Numbered from the stretch's first letter, positions 1 through 9,342 are shown. The stretch is 64,000 bases of DNA from Neisseria meningitidis (GCF_900638555.1 NZ_LR134525.1:1116001-1180000); one strand, 5' to 3'. A program made the numbers and translations. Notes: generated by a model from the sequence alone, not told the origin.

Positions 1-838
1 GTCACGGAACACAGCAGCACCATCACGCGCGGTCTGATCCGTCCCCACCAATGGCAGCCGATGGAAAAAGCAGCGGCGCACGCCTCCGCACTGCTCGCTG
101 TCAGCCGCCATTTCGCACACGTCCTGCAACACAAATACGGCTGCGAATGGCAGTACCTCCCCCAACATACTGGGCGGAATATTCAACCGACCGTTTGAAC
201 AAAGAGAAAAAAACAACAAACCGCATTTCGTGTTCTGCACCGTCTCGCACCTTCGCCGTCTCAAAGGACACGATGTCCTACTCACTGCCTTTGCCCGGGC
301 GTTGGCACAATGCCCGCAACTGCGCCTGAACATCGGCGGCAGCGGACAGGAAGAACAGCGGCTGAAACAGCAGGCGGCAGACTTGGGCATTACCCATGCC
401 GTTACATTTTTGGGCGCATTGCAGCCCGAAGCAGTCTTGGATTTGATGAGGAACAGCGACGCATTCGTCCTTGCCAGCCGCACCGAAACCTTCGGCGTGG
501 TCTATATCGAAGCACTGTCCCAAGGATTGCCCGTCATTGCGACACGCTGCGGCGGTGCGGAATCTATTGTTTCAGACGGCAACGGATATTTGGTTCCTGT
601 TGACGACGACGATGCCCTTGCCGACGCACTCATCAAAATGTATGAACACCACTCTGATTTTGAACCTGCCCGACTTAGGGAAAACTGTCTGAACGAATTT
701 GGCGAAAATGCCGTTATAGGCAGGTTGATCGGCATTTTCCGACAGGCAATCGCAGAATACGGTAAGAAAATACCGGTGAAATATAGTGGATTAACAAAAA
801 TCAGGACAAGGCGACGAAGCCGCAGACAGTACAAATAG
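1..838 (+). pseudogene. family-1 (GT-B) glycosyltransferase, 5' end cut by window, frameshifted
   Basis: Bases 1-158 read in frame 1 as a family-1 glycosyltransferase segment (EHSS start, then AVSRHFAHVL). From about 160 onward the matching protein continues in frame 2: PNILGG, HLRRLKGHD, then a donor-binding half with IGGSGQ, FLGAL and the EX7E signature ETFGVVYIE. The shift lies in a run of five Cs at 159-163; one C fewer would join the frames. The frame-1 reading stops shortly after. The C-terminus is also odd: the last roughly 19 residues and the stop at 836-838 are encoded by a Correia element, so the native end appears displaced. The acceptor and sugar are unknown. A cell-surface sugar role is inference from the family only. 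A sequencing error in the C run cannot be excluded. Confidence 0.75.
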
Positions 839-937
839 TACGGAACCGATTCACTTGGTGCTTCAGCACCTTAGAGAATCGTTCTCTTTGAGCTAAGGCG
901 AGGCAACGCTGTACTGGTTTAAATCTAATCCACTATA
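782..937. repeat. Correia repeat enclosed element (CREE), 156 bp full-length form
   Basis: Begins TATAGTGGATTAAC and ends with the inverted terminus ...CTAATCCACTATA. The interior contains the usual core with GTACGGAACCGATTCACTTGG and GCTGAAGCACC-type segments. Correia elements are small non-autonomous repeats of Neisseria whose ends can carry promoters, IHF sites or RNase III sites. This copy supplies the stop codon of the upstream glycosyltransferase and lies 39 bp before phoH. Confidence 0.93.
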
Positions 938-976
938 GATTAAAATCACACAATATCCAACTATTCGGACCTTCAT

Positions 977-1930
977 ATGACACATACCGTCCACCTGCAT
1001 TTAGAAGAAACCGACAACTTGGCGTTGCAGCGTCTGTGCGGTTCTTTTGACAACAACCTTGATTTACTTGCTAAAGCACTCGATATCCACATCAGCCGCC
1101 GTTTTGAACATTTCACTTTCAACGGCGCATTTGCACACGCCGGCAAACGCGCACTGCTCAAACTCTTGGAAACGGCACAGACGCGCGACCTAAACGACGG
1201 CGACATCAGGCTTGCCGCCGTCGAAGCCCAAACCGAAGATGCCGGTCATCAAGAAAAAAACCATGACCACGCCTATTATTTCCGCACCAAGCGCGGCAGC
1301 ATCGGCGGCAGAACGCCACGGCAGAACGGCTATATCCGCGCCCTACTCAACCACGACATCGTATTCGGTCTCGGGCCGGCAGGTACGGGCAAAACCTATC
1401 TCGCCGTCGCCGCCGCCGTCGATGCGATGGAAAAACACCAAGTCGAACGCATCATTTTAGTGCGGCCTGCCGTCGAAGCCGGCGAGAAACTGGGTTTTCT
1501 GCCCGGTGACCTGACCCAGAAAGTCGATCCCTACCTTCGTCCGCTTTATGATGCCCTCTATGACCTGATGGGCTTCGACCGTGTCACCAAGCTGATTGAA
1601 AAAGGTCTGATTGAGATTGCCCCGCTCGCCTATATGCGCGGCAGGACGCTCAACGGCGCATACATCATCCTCGACGAAGCGCAAAACACCACGCCCGAAC
1701 AAATGAAAATGTTCCTGACCCGCATCGGCTTCGGCGCGAAAGCCGTCATTACCGGCGACACCAGCCAAATCGACCTGCCCAAAAACATCAAATCGGGATT
1801 AAAAGATGCGCGTGAGAAACTGCACGGCGTGGAAGGGCTGTATTTCCACACCTTTACCGGCGAAGACGTTGTCCGGCATCCTTTGGTGCAAAAAATCGTC
1901 GAAGCCTACGAATCGGCAGAACACGACTGA
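977..1930 (+). CDS. PhoH-family ATPase (PhoL/YbeZ type)
   Basis: A 317-residue P-loop ATPase of the PhoH family. Walker A is GPAGTGKT at about residues 133-140. Walker B is ILDEAQN at about 231-237. Around them the family signatures LVRPAVEAGEKLGFLPGD and the TGDTSQIDLP sensor region are visible. The N-terminal 100 residues match the YbeZ/PhoL-type extension. Members are linked to RNA metabolism and ribosome maturation together with the endonuclease YbeY, but no ybeY follows here; the next gene is on the other strand. The ATG at 977 has no strong ribosome site. A Correia element ends 39 bp upstream and could influence its transcription. Family assignment is firm; the substrate is not known from sequence. 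Confidence 0.93.
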   Translation: MTHTVHLHLEETDNLALQRLCGSFDNNLDLLAKALDIHISRRFEHFTFNGAFAHAGKRALLKLLETAQTRDLNDGDIRLAAVEAQTEDAGHQEKNHDHAYYFRTKRGSIGGRTPRQNGYIRALLNHDIVFGLGPAGTGKTYLAVAAAVDAMEKHQVERIILVRPAVEAGEKLGFLPGDLTQKVDPYLRPLYDALYDLMGFDRVTKLIEKGLIEIAPLAYMRGRTLNGAYIILDEAQNTTPEQMKMFLTRIGFGAKAVITGDTSQIDLPKNIKSGLKDAREKLHGVEGLYFHTFTGEDVVRHPLVQKIVEAYESAEHD

Positions 1931-1983
1931 CATTCCAATGCCGTCTGAAACCCGATGCATGGAAAATCGGGCAGAGAAAAACA

Positions 1984-2016
1984 GATACGGAAGCCAAGCT
2001 CCGTATCCGTTTCTTT
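1984..2016. terminator. bidirectional rho-independent terminator
   Basis: The 8-bp stem GATACGGA/TCCGTATC with an 8-nt loop is followed by a T-rich run on the plus strand (TTTCTTT) and by TGTTTTTC on the minus strand. It sits between the convergent phoH and the small secreted-protein gene, so it can end both transcripts. A DUS (ATGCCGTCTGAA) lies just upstream at about 1938. Confidence 0.75.
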
Positions 2017-2034
2017 ATCCGTCCAACCGATACA

Positions 2035-2358
2035 TCAATCGAATTTTCTGCATCGGATTGCCTCATCTTCGCAAAACATTGCCGAAGTTTCGCGGTTGCA
2101 CGCCTGACGCACTTTCTGCCGCGCCACGCCTTCATTCCGATCGCTTGCCTCAAACGTCTTCTGAAAAGGCGTAACGCTGCATACATACATGGTGGAATTT
2201 GAACCGAAAAGGTCGATTTTGACGGTATTGCTGCCGCTTTCCAATACGGCGACACGGTGTTCCAACTGCGCCAGACGTGCTTCCAAATCGCCGATTCTGT
2301 CGGCAAATGCAGGCATGGCGGCACACGCGGTCAAAATGCCCAAAATACATTTTTTCAT
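2035..2358 (-). CDS. small secreted protein of unknown function
   Basis: About 107 residues. The N-terminus has a clear Sec signal peptide: MKK, a hydrophobic stretch (CILGILTACAAM) and a likely cleavage site after AFA. A short leucine/charged heptad-like segment follows (DRIGDLEARLAQLEHRVAVLES), probably a coiled coil, then a compact C-terminal part with four cysteines that could form disulfides in the periplasm. The ATG at 2358 is preceded by AAGGAA at good spacing; a TTG three bases earlier is less likely. I do not recognise a named family. It stands alone between convergent phoH and pcnB and ends at a shared terminator. Confidence 0.7.
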   Translation of the reverse strand: MKKCILGILTACAAMPAFADRIGDLEARLAQLEHRVAVLESGSNTVKIDLFGSNSTMYVCSVTPFQKTFEASDRNEGVARQKVRQACNRETSAMFCEDEAIRCRKFD

Positions 2359-2530
2359 CAATTTTTCCTTGTTTCTTGAACTCTGCCCACCCGGACATCC
2401 TTTTTCCGAGAGGCAGGGTTAGACTTTATTTACGGGGATGAATCCCCTTACAAATCAGGATAATACATAGAACGGCACTTTATGCTTCATCCCATGTGTT
2501 GAAACTTCATTGCTCCTTGTCTGTTGACCC

Positions 2531-3892
2531 TTATTCCCAATCCGTTCCCACAACCTTCGGCTTGGGTTTGCGCCTGCGACGGCGGCGTTTTTTCGCCTGT
2601 CCTTCGTTTTTTTCGTGTCGGGCGGCGGCTTCGTTTTTGGTCATCTCCGTCCGTTGTTCCTGCGATGCCGTCTGAAACGCCGTCCACCACTCGGCAAGGG
2701 CGCGGTCCGCATTGCCGGTTTCGGCGCGCAAGAGCAGGAAATCATAGGCGGCACGGAAACGCGCCTGTGCAAACAGTTTGTGCGGCCTTGCGCCTTTGCG
2801 GTTTTCAAACTGCGGCTGGAACATCCAAATTTCGCGCATCGTGGCGGAAAAGCGTTGCGGTACGCCCCAACCGCGTTCGACGGTTTCGCGCATCGTATTG
2901 ATTGCATCGGACAGGGCGGGCACGGGTTTCAAACCCTGTTGCAGATTGCTTTTCCAATGGCGTTCCAACTCGGGCCACATCAGGGCCGCCAGTACGAAAC
3001 CGACCGAAACCGATTTGTCGGCACGCAGCCGCTCATCGGTATTTTTCAGGGCAAGCACCGTCATTTTTCCGGCGATGCCGTCTGAAACGCGCAAGGCATT
3101 GAGCAGCGGATGGATGTCGTCCGGTATGTCAAATCCGTTCAAACGTTTTAGACACTCGCGCGCGTGCCCTGAAAACAGCAGTTTCATAATTTCGTCGAAC
3201 AGCCTCGCTACCGGTTCGTGCTTCAGACGGCATATCGATTCGGCAATCGGTGCGGCGGTTTCTTCCGACAGCTCAAAGCCCAATTTGCCCGACAGGCGGA
3301 TGGCGCGCAAAATCCTGACAGGGTCTTCCTGATAGCGTTCGGCGGCATCGCCAATCATAACCAGCCTGCGGGCGGCAACATCGGCAATCCCGTTGTGGAA
3401 ATCCAAAATCTCTTCTTTTTCCGGATCGTAATACAAGGCATTGCAGGTAAAATCGCGCCGCATCGCATCTTCTTCGATGCTGCCGTAGGTGTTGTCCTTC
3501 ATAATCCTGCCGTGCGCGTTCTGATGAACTTTCGCACCGCCGCGAAACGTCGTTACTTCGATAATCTCCGCACCGTTCATCACATGGACGATTTGAAAAC
3601 GCCTGCCGACGATGCGGCTGCGGCGGAAGAGTTTGTGCACCTGTTCGGGCATGGCATCGGTTGCGACATCGAAATCCTTGGGTTCGATGCCGAGCAGCAG
3701 GTCCCTGATCGCGCCGCCGACCACATAAGCCTGAAACCCCGCCCCTTTCAGACGGCGTATGACGTTTTCGGCGGCAAAGCTCAACATTTCGGCACGGATG
3801 TTGTGTCTTTCGGCAGGAATGACCGTTTTACTTTCCGCTTTTTTACTGCTCCGACCGGAAGGCAGCATCTTATTCAACCATTTTTTCAGCAT
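2531..3892 (-). CDS. pcnB: poly(A) polymerase I
   Basis: A 453-residue nucleotidyltransferase that adds 3' adenosines to RNA, marking it for decay. The head domain shows GGAIRDLLLG at about 59-68 and the metal-binding DFDVATDA at about 73-80. RRDFTCNALYYD follows at about 145-156, typical of the PcnB/CCA-adding class. The N-terminal extension and the very basic C-terminal tail (KKRRRRRRKPKPK) favour poly(A) polymerase over tRNA CCA transferase. Two DUS copies are embedded in the coding sequence, one encoding FQTA and one SDGIA. The gene lies about 300 bp downstream of recJ on the same strand, separated by terminators. Confidence 0.93.
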   Translation of the reverse strand: MLKKWLNKMLPSGRSSKKAESKTVIPAERHNIRAEMLSFAAENVIRRLKGAGFQAYVVGGAIRDLLLGIEPKDFDVATDAMPEQVHKLFRRSRIVGRRFQIVHVMNGAEIIEVTTFRGGAKVHQNAHGRIMKDNTYGSIEEDAMRRDFTCNALYYDPEKEEILDFHNGIADVAARRLVMIGDAAERYQEDPVRILRAIRLSGKLGFELSEETAAPIAESICRLKHEPVARLFDEIMKLLFSGHARECLKRLNGFDIPDDIHPLLNALRVSDGIAGKMTVLALKNTDERLRADKSVSVGFVLAALMWPELERHWKSNLQQGLKPVPALSDAINTMRETVERGWGVPQRFSATMREIWMFQPQFENRKGARPHKLFAQARFRAAYDFLLLRAETGNADRALAEWWTAFQTASQEQRTEMTKNEAAARHEKNEGQAKKRRRRRRKPKPKVVGTDWE

Positions 3893-3981
3893 AAATATTC
3901 TAACCCGAAGAGCGGCATCTCCACGGGCAACCGTGTTCAGACGGCATCAGGCGGTACGATTCCGCAAGATGCCGTAACCAT

Positions 3982-4006
3982 AAACAAAAGGCGTAGAAAC
4001 TACGCC
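3982..4006 (-). terminator. candidate rho-independent terminator upstream of pcnB
   Basis: Read on the minus strand: stem GGCGTAG, loop TTT, stem CTACGCC, then TTTTGTTT. A perfect 7-bp stem with a short loop and a T-rich tail. It is the second such structure between recJ and pcnB and would block read-through from recJ. Confidence 0.6.
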
Positions 4007-4061
4007 GTCCGAATCACGCCGTCCTCGCGGCGGCAACGCGTCATTATAACAGATTGCCCTC

Positions 4062-4097
4062 CAAAAAAATCAGACCCTGCTTTTGTGGCAGAGTCTG
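4062..4097 (-). terminator. rho-independent terminator after recJ
   Basis: On the minus strand CAGACTCTGC pairs with GCAGGGTCTG (one G-U pair) around a 7-nt loop, followed by a run of seven Ts. It lies about 95 bp past the recJ stop codon. Confidence 0.8.
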
Positions 4098-4192
4098 AAA
4101 TTTGATGCGCCTTCTCCGATTGGGAACATTCCCGTCGTACAAACAGGCAAATGAAGGAACAGAAATCACATTCAAACAGTGTTCCGCCGCCT

Positions 4193-5893
4193 CTACGCGG
4201 CTTCCCAGTAATCGATATACAGCTGCAATTCGAGATTGTTGCGCCATTCGTTGGCAACGGGGCGGTAAACCGTGCGGATGTATTCGGGAATGTCTTCGCT
4301 GCAACGCCAAAACATCGCTTCAAATTCGCAGCCGTCTTTTTGCAGCCAGACTTTTTTGTGTTTGCCCTCCGCGCCCAAAGGTTGCTGGCGGACGACGTGG
4401 AACTCGTCGGTAAAGCTCGGCGGCGCGAAGCCCTGCCCCCAAACGTGACGGGCAAGGTTTTGCGCCTGTTCCAACGTGATGTCGCAGGCGGGCAGGCTGC
4501 CGTCGGTGATGAAGGTTTGCGACAAATCGTCTTCGCACACCATTTCGCGCACGGCTTCTTCAAAGGTCGTCTGAAACGCGGGAATGTTGTGTTCAAGTAT
4601 GCTCAAACCCGCCGCCATCGCGTGTCCGCCGAATTTCAAAATCAAATCGGGATGGCGTTTGGACACCAAGTCCAAAGCATCGCGCAGGTGCAAATTGGGA
4701 ATGGAACGTCCCGAACCGCGTACTTCGCCGTTGTCGGCAGGCGCAAACACGATGGTCGGACGATAAAAACGGTCTTTGAGGCGGCTGGCAACGATGCCGA
4801 CCACGCCTTGATGGAAGTCGTCGCGATACGCCACCAAAGTCATCTGACCTGAAGGCAGGGTTTCAGGAAAAGCATTCAGCGCGTCTTGCAGCATAGACTG
4901 CTCGATTTCGCGACGCTCGATATTGAGGTTGTTTAACTGAGCCGCCAGTTCCTGAGCTTCGGAATCATCTCGCGCCAACAGGCAGGCGATGCCGACCGAC
5001 ATATCGTCCAGCCGTCCGGCGGCGTTGATGCGCGGGCCCAACGCAAAGCCCATATCAAACGGCTGGGCCTTGCGCCAATCGCGCCGCGCCACTTCAAACA
5101 AGGCGCGGATGCCGGGGCGCATTTTGCCCGAACGCATCCGTTTCAAACCTTGCGACACGAGGATACGGTTGTTGTGATCGAGGGAGACGACGTCGGCAAC
5201 GGTACCGAGTGCGACCAAATCCAAAAGGTCGCCCAGATTCGGCTCTTTTAGGCCGTCTGAAAAATAATTGCGGCGGCGCAATTCGGCACGCAACGCCATC
5301 AATACATAAAAAATCACGCCCACGCCCGCCAAGCTTTTGCTTGGAAAACCGCAGCCTTTTTGGTTCGGATTGACGATGATGCAGTCGGGCACGGTCTCGG
5401 CCGGCAAGTGGTGGTCAGTAACGATGACATCCAAACCCAGAGCCTGCGCGCGCGCCACGCCTGCGATGCTGGCAATGCCGTTATCGACCGTAATCAGCAA
5501 ATCCACGCCTTGCGCGGCGGCGATTTCGGCCAGCTCGGGCGTTAAACCGTAGCCGTGTTCAAAGCGGTTGGGCACGAGGAAATCTACTTTTGCCCCCATC
5601 GCCGCCAAACCGTCCAAACCGACGGCACACGCGGTCGCGCCGTCGGCATCGTAGTCGGCGACAATCAAGATTTTTTCCTGACGCTCAACCGCATCCGCCA
5701 AACGGCGGGCGGCGGCTTCGCAATTCGTCAGCGTTTGATAAGGCAGGAGGGAAGCGAGTTTGTCGTCCAATTCGGCAGGACTTTGCACACCGCGCGAGGC
5801 ACAAAGCCGGGCGATTAAAGGATCGGCGCCGGCGGTGAGCAAATGATTGAAAACGTCGGTATTGACGGATCGGGTTTGGATTTTGACGGACAT
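4193..5893 (-). CDS. recJ: single-stranded-DNA-specific exonuclease RecJ
   Basis: A 566-residue 5'-3' ssDNA exonuclease used in RecF-pathway recombination and mismatch repair. The DHH-family catalytic motifs are in order: DYDADG at about 80-85, DNG at about 137-139, and DHH at about 160-162. A DHHA1-type C-terminal part contains GGHAMAAGL. The length is normal for RecJ. An AGGTCGTCTGAA element (mucosa-type DUS) sits in the coding sequence at 4564-4575 and an AG-type DUS near 5252. A DUS hairpin separates the gene from the lipoprotein gene upstream on the same strand. Assignment is firm. Confidence 0.96.
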   Translation of the reverse strand: MSVKIQTRSVNTDVFNHLLTAGADPLIARLCASRGVQSPAELDDKLASLLPYQTLTNCEAAARRLADAVERQEKILIVADYDADGATACAVGLDGLAAMGAKVDFLVPNRFEHGYGLTPELAEIAAAQGVDLLITVDNGIASIAGVARAQALGLDVIVTDHHLPAETVPDCIIVNPNQKGCGFPSKSLAGVGVIFYVLMALRAELRRRNYFSDGLKEPNLGDLLDLVALGTVADVVSLDHNNRILVSQGLKRMRSGKMRPGIRALFEVARRDWRKAQPFDMGFALGPRINAAGRLDDMSVGIACLLARDDSEAQELAAQLNNLNIERREIEQSMLQDALNAFPETLPSGQMTLVAYRDDFHQGVVGIVASRLKDRFYRPTIVFAPADNGEVRGSGRSIPNLHLRDALDLVSKRHPDLILKFGGHAMAAGLSILEHNIPAFQTTFEEAVREMVCEDDLSQTFITDGSLPACDITLEQAQNLARHVWGQGFAPPSFTDEFHVVRQQPLGAEGKHKKVWLQKDGCEFEAMFWRCSEDIPEYIRTVYRPVANEWRNNLELQLYIDYWEAA

Positions 5894-5926
5894 AGCGTGG
5901 AACTTTACAGTGCGGATGTGTTTGAA

Positions 5927-5955
5927 ATGCCGTCTGAAGGCTTTTCAGACGGCAT
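5927..5955 (-). terminator. inverted DUS pair acting as terminator
   Basis: ATGCCGTCTGAA and TTCAGACGGCAT face each other over a 5-base loop (GGCTT). It starts 7 bp past the stop of the lipoprotein gene and 34 bp before recJ, the common Neisseria arrangement in which paired uptake sequences form the terminator hairpin. There is no long T run. Confidence 0.65.
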
Positions 5956-5961
5956 TGCCGT

Positions 5962-6675
5962 TCATTTGTCTGAGGAATTCGTGGCTGCAATCAACGCCGC
6001 GACAGGCAAGGCCAGCACCGCGCCCACCGCATCCAGTATCAACGTGGTGGGCGTATATGCAATATTTTCAAACAACTTGGATTTGTCGGTATGTTTTTTC
6101 GTAACCGTGTAATAAATATCGGCAGGCACACTTTGCTCAAAATGATAATCGGCGTTCAGTTTTTGCGGTGTGGCGTAGTATTTGCCTTTGGCGGAGACGC
6201 AGCGCGTGTAAATGGTCCGATTGTCGAGTTCGACCGCTTCAAACTCAAGCTGTTTCAGCTTGGCGATGTCGGCAGGTCTGTCGGTATCGTAGCGCAGGCA
6301 AAGGCCTTCGGTACTGAAATTCTGGCTGGCGGGCGATTCGAGTTTGACCGGCAGGGCTTGGTAGGCAAAGCGCGGGTTGGGCTCAACCATTTGAAACTGC
6401 TTGTCCAACCCGGCCTTCAAAATGCCCGTCAGCTTCGCCGAATCTTCAGGATTGACGACGAACCAGTATTTCCCGCCCATCATCACCAGGCTGCCCTTTT
6501 CCAATTGGGCATTGTCTTCGGCAACCACACCGAAGGCGCGGATTTGGTCCTTGTCAACGTGTTTGCGGGCGGTCGTTTCGCTGAACGGGCTGTTCATACC
6601 CCACATCATTACCGTACAGCCGTTCAACATCAAGGTTGCCGCCAAAACGGCGGCGGTCGTTTTACGGAACAACAT
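5962..6675 (-). CDS. lipoprotein of unknown function
   Basis: About 237 residues. The N-terminus MLFRKTTAAVLAATLMLNGC has a lipobox LNGC with the lipidated cysteine at residue 20, so it is a membrane-anchored lipoprotein facing the periplasm. The mature part has no family I can name. A hydrophobic C-terminal segment (LDAVGAVLALPVAALIAA) could be a membrane helix or buried hairpin. GGAGG stands 5 bases before the ATG at 6675, deciding the start over an upstream in-frame ATG. It lies between darP and recJ on the same strand; co-transcription with darP is possible (46-bp gap). Confidence 0.8.
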   Translation of the reverse strand: MLFRKTTAAVLAATLMLNGCTVMMWGMNSPFSETTARKHVDKDQIRAFGVVAEDNAQLEKGSLVMMGGKYWFVVNPEDSAKLTGILKAGLDKQFQMVEPNPRFAYQALPVKLESPASQNFSTEGLCLRYDTDRPADIAKLKQLEFEAVELDNRTIYTRCVSAKGKYYATPQKLNADYHFEQSVPADIYYTVTKKHTDKSKLFENIAYTPTTLILDAVGAVLALPVAALIAATNSSDK

Positions 6676-6721
6676 TTTATCCTCCAATCTAAATAACGGC
6701 GGATGTCGTCTGAAAACATGC

Positions 6722-7234
6722 CTAGGCTTCCCCTGTTCCGCCTTGGCTTTCCATAACGGTTTTCAATTCTTGAAACAGGGCGCGGAAATTTTTCGGCGGT
6801 TTGTTTTGCTCCTGCTCTTTTTTGGTGTTGCGGATCAAGGTACGCAATTTACCGGCGTCCGCATGCGGAAAATCCGACATAAACTGCGTCAACGCGCCGT
6901 CGTCTGCCAACAGCCGTACGCGCGCCTGTTCCACGCGTTGCAAAAAGGCGTTGTGCGCCGCATCGTCGCCGCGCAGCTTGGCAAGAAACGCCTCGATGGG
7001 CGCGGGATCCGTGTCGCGCATCAGCCTGCCGATAAATTGCGCCTGCCGCTTGAGCGCGCCGTTGGACGTAATTTTTTTATAGGTAACGACGGCTTCGTAC
7101 AAATCTTCGTCCAAGCCGATTTTTTTCAGCGTATCGTTTGAGAGCTTGGTCAGTTCCATACCCAAATCCTGCAAACCGTTCATCTGCTTTTTCATTTGGG
7201 TTTTACTGATCCACTCGTCTTCTTGTTCAAACAT
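6722..7234 (-). CDS. darP: ribosome-associated protein DarP (YjgA, DUF615)
   Basis: A 170-residue protein of the YjgA/DUF615 family. Family features seen are SKTQMKKQMNGLQDLG near the N-terminus, an RQAQFIGRLMR core and the helical end with LRTLIRN. In E. coli the protein binds late 50S ribosomal precursors. The start at 7234 gives the expected length; a longer frame begins in a DUS and is unlikely. It is divergent from pmbA, the same pairing as in E. coli, which supports both calls. Confidence 0.88.
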   Translation of the reverse strand: MFEQEDEWISKTQMKKQMNGLQDLGMELTKLSNDTLKKIGLDEDLYEAVVTYKKITSNGALKRQAQFIGRLMRDTDPAPIEAFLAKLRGDDAAHNAFLQRVEQARVRLLADDGALTQFMSDFPHADAGKLRTLIRNTKKEQEQNKPPKNFRALFQELKTVMESQGGTGEA

Positions 7235-7387
7235 CTTGGTTCTCGAATTTTTTCCAATAGCGCATTTTAACAGAATGCCGCCGCGTTCAGACGGCATTTT
7301 GCACCGCACGCCCTGCAAGCGGCGCGCTTTTGCCCCTGCCGCCCGAAACGGTTAAAATGCCGCAAAGCATCATCAAGAAAGATTTCT

Positions 7388-8719
7388 ATGCTGTTCAACC
7401 ACACCGCTTCCGAACTCCTCGACCTCTGCCGCCGCACGCTCGACTTGGCAAAAGCGACGGGCGCAACCGCCGCCGAAGCCGATTTCAGCGAATCATTGGG
7501 ACAAAGCGTCAGCGTGCGGCTGGGCGAAATCGAACAAATCGAGTTTCAGCAGGACAAGTCGCTGGACATTACCGTTTACGTCGGCAAACGCAAAGGCCGC
7601 GCCGGCACCGCCGATTTCTCCGAACAAGCCCTGCGCGACACCGTCCGCGCCGCCGCCGACATCGCCCGCCACACCGCCGAAGACGGTTGCGCCGGACTTG
7701 CCGACCCCGAGTTGATGGCGCAACACATCGGCGACCCCGACCTTTACCACGAATGGGATTTGGATACGGAAGCCGCCGTCGGCTTGGCAAAACAATGCGA
7801 ACAAGCCGCCCTGAACGAGGATGAGCGCATCGAAAACTCCGAAGGCGCGGCGGTGCAAACCGGCCATTACCAATACGTTTACGGCAACACCTACGGTTTT
7901 GCCGCACACCGGCAAAGCACGCACCACAGCATTTCCTGCAGCGTCGTTGCCGCCGACGAAAACGGCATGCAGCGCGACTACTGGTACGATTCCGCCTGCC
8001 GCCATCCGGATATGGACAGCCCCGAAACCATCGGTCAAACCGCCGCCCGCCGCACTTTGCGCCGACTCGGCAGCCGCAGCATCCCGACAGGCAACTACCC
8101 CGTCCTCTTCGATACCACCGTTTCGGGCGGTCTTATCGGACACCTCGTCGGCGCACTCTCCGGCGGAGCGCTCTACCGCCAAAGCAGTTTCCTGATCGAC
8201 AGCATCGGCAAAAAAGTCCTGCCCGATTTCCTCAACCTGCGCGAAGAACCGCACATCCCCCGCTCTTTCCGCAGCAGCTATTTTGATGCGGAAGGCGTTG
8301 CCACCGCACCGCGCTTCGTGATTCAAAACGGCATTGTCGAAGGCTATTTCCTCAGCAGTTACAGCGCGCGCAAACTCGGAATGCAGACCACGGGCAACGC
8401 CGGCGGCGCGCACAACCTTTATTTGAACCATACGCACGAAACGCAATCCGACCTGCTGAAAGAAATGGGGACGGGATTGTTGGTAACCGAACTGATGGGA
8501 CAGGGCGCGAACACCATTACCGGTGACTACTCGCGCGGCGCGGCGGGTTTTTGGGTGGAAAACGGCGTGATTGCCTACCCCGTCCACGAGATTACCGTAG
8601 CCGGACGCTTGCAGGATATGTACCGCGACATTGTCGGCGTGGCGGATGACGCTTTGCGGCGTTCGTCCAACAAAATCGGCTCGATTCTGATTGCGGGGAT
8701 GACGGTTGCCGGAAGCTGA
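7388..8719 (+). CDS. pmbA: metalloprotease-complex subunit PmbA (TldE)
   Basis: A 443-residue member of the TldD/PmbA family (peptidase U62). TldD and TldE/PmbA form a heteromeric protease; the zinc ligands lie in TldD and PmbA is the partner subunit. Recognisable family stretches include NTYGFAAH, DTTVSGGLIGHLVGALSGGALYR, and near the end GYFLSSYSARKLGM and TVAGRLQDM. Length is normal. The ATG at 7388 fits the conserved N-terminus. No tldD is in this window. A DUS lies just downstream at about 8729. The following roughly 300 bp hold only the cold-shock gene's terminator. Confidence 0.93.
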   Translation: MLFNHTASELLDLCRRTLDLAKATGATAAEADFSESLGQSVSVRLGEIEQIEFQQDKSLDITVYVGKRKGRAGTADFSEQALRDTVRAAADIARHTAEDGCAGLADPELMAQHIGDPDLYHEWDLDTEAAVGLAKQCEQAALNEDERIENSEGAAVQTGHYQYVYGNTYGFAAHRQSTHHSISCSVVAADENGMQRDYWYDSACRHPDMDSPETIGQTAARRTLRRLGSRSIPTGNYPVLFDTTVSGGLIGHLVGALSGGALYRQSSFLIDSIGKKVLPDFLNLREEPHIPRSFRSSYFDAEGVATAPRFVIQNGIVEGYFLSSYSARKLGMQTTGNAGGAHNLYLNHTHETQSDLLKEMGTGLLVTELMGQGANTITGDYSRGAAGFWVENGVIAYPVHEITVAGRLQDMYRDIVGVADDALRRSSNKIGSILIAGMTVAGS

Positions 8720-8952
8720 ACGCCCTGCCGATGCCGTCTGAAGACGAAGGCGGCACGTTTTGCCCCGTGCCTGCCCGTTTGCCGTTTTATGCCGCACCGC
8801 CTTTTGCCGACAACATTGCACATTTTTTCATCAGCACTGATTTTCCCTTATCCGTCAAAATACTAAGCCACTTGTCCACAACAGGGTACACACAAGTTCA
8901 GGATAAGGCGTGCGAGGATTGGGGGTTTTTCCGCCGCCGGCAAAACGGCAGA

Positions 8953-8988
8953 CAAAAACGGCGGGACATTGCCTGTCCCGCCGTTTTC
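8953..8988. terminator. strong rho-independent terminator of the cold-shock gene
   Basis: AAAACGGCGGGACA pairs perfectly with TGTCCCGCCGTTTT over a 5-nt loop, with T runs on both strands. It is 28 bp past the stop of the minus-strand csp gene and could also stop read-through from pmbA. The rest of 8720-8952 shows one DUS and no convincing gene. Confidence 0.85.
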
Positions 8989-9016
8989 AAATATACATTT
9001 GACCGTACATCAGGAA

Positions 9017-9220
9017 TTAAGCAGCCTGAATGTTGGCGGCCTGTTTGCCTTTAGGGCCGGTGGTTACGTCGAAAGAGACGCGTTGGCCTTCTTTCAGGGT
9101 TTTGAAACCTTCCATATTGATTGCTGAGAAGTGAGCGAACAAATCTTCGCCGCCTTCATCAGGAGTGATGAAACCAAAACCTTTAGCGTCGTTAAACCAT
9201 TTTACGATACCGGTTGCCAT
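9017..9220 (-). CDS. cold-shock domain protein
   Basis: A 67-residue single cold-shock-domain protein that binds single-stranded RNA and DNA. RNP1 (KGFGFIT) is at about 13-19 and RNP2 (DLFAHF) at about 26-31; the length is typical. The ATG at 9220 is preceded by AGGAAG. Upstream is a stretch of more than 120 bp without a gene, consistent with the long 5' leaders of csp genes, and a strong terminator follows. Which csp paralogue this is cannot be said. Confidence 0.95.
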
Positions 9221-9342
9221 TAGAAACTTCCTATACTCAAAAATTAACAAAATCAGCAAAACAAGGCATACGGCAAACCGAGCCGTCTGGCGTTCCTTCC
9301 AGCTTGATATACTCGGCGGATGCCCAATCCTGCTTAACCGTC

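Noticed and set aside
159..163. C5 run in the glycosyltransferase as a phase-variation switch
   Set aside because: Five bases is short for efficient slippage in Neisseria; treated as a fixed lesion or read error instead.
7493..8821. 442-residue minus-strand open frame opposite pmbA
   Set aside because: Mirror of the GC-rich pmbA codons; no ribosome site or family signature.
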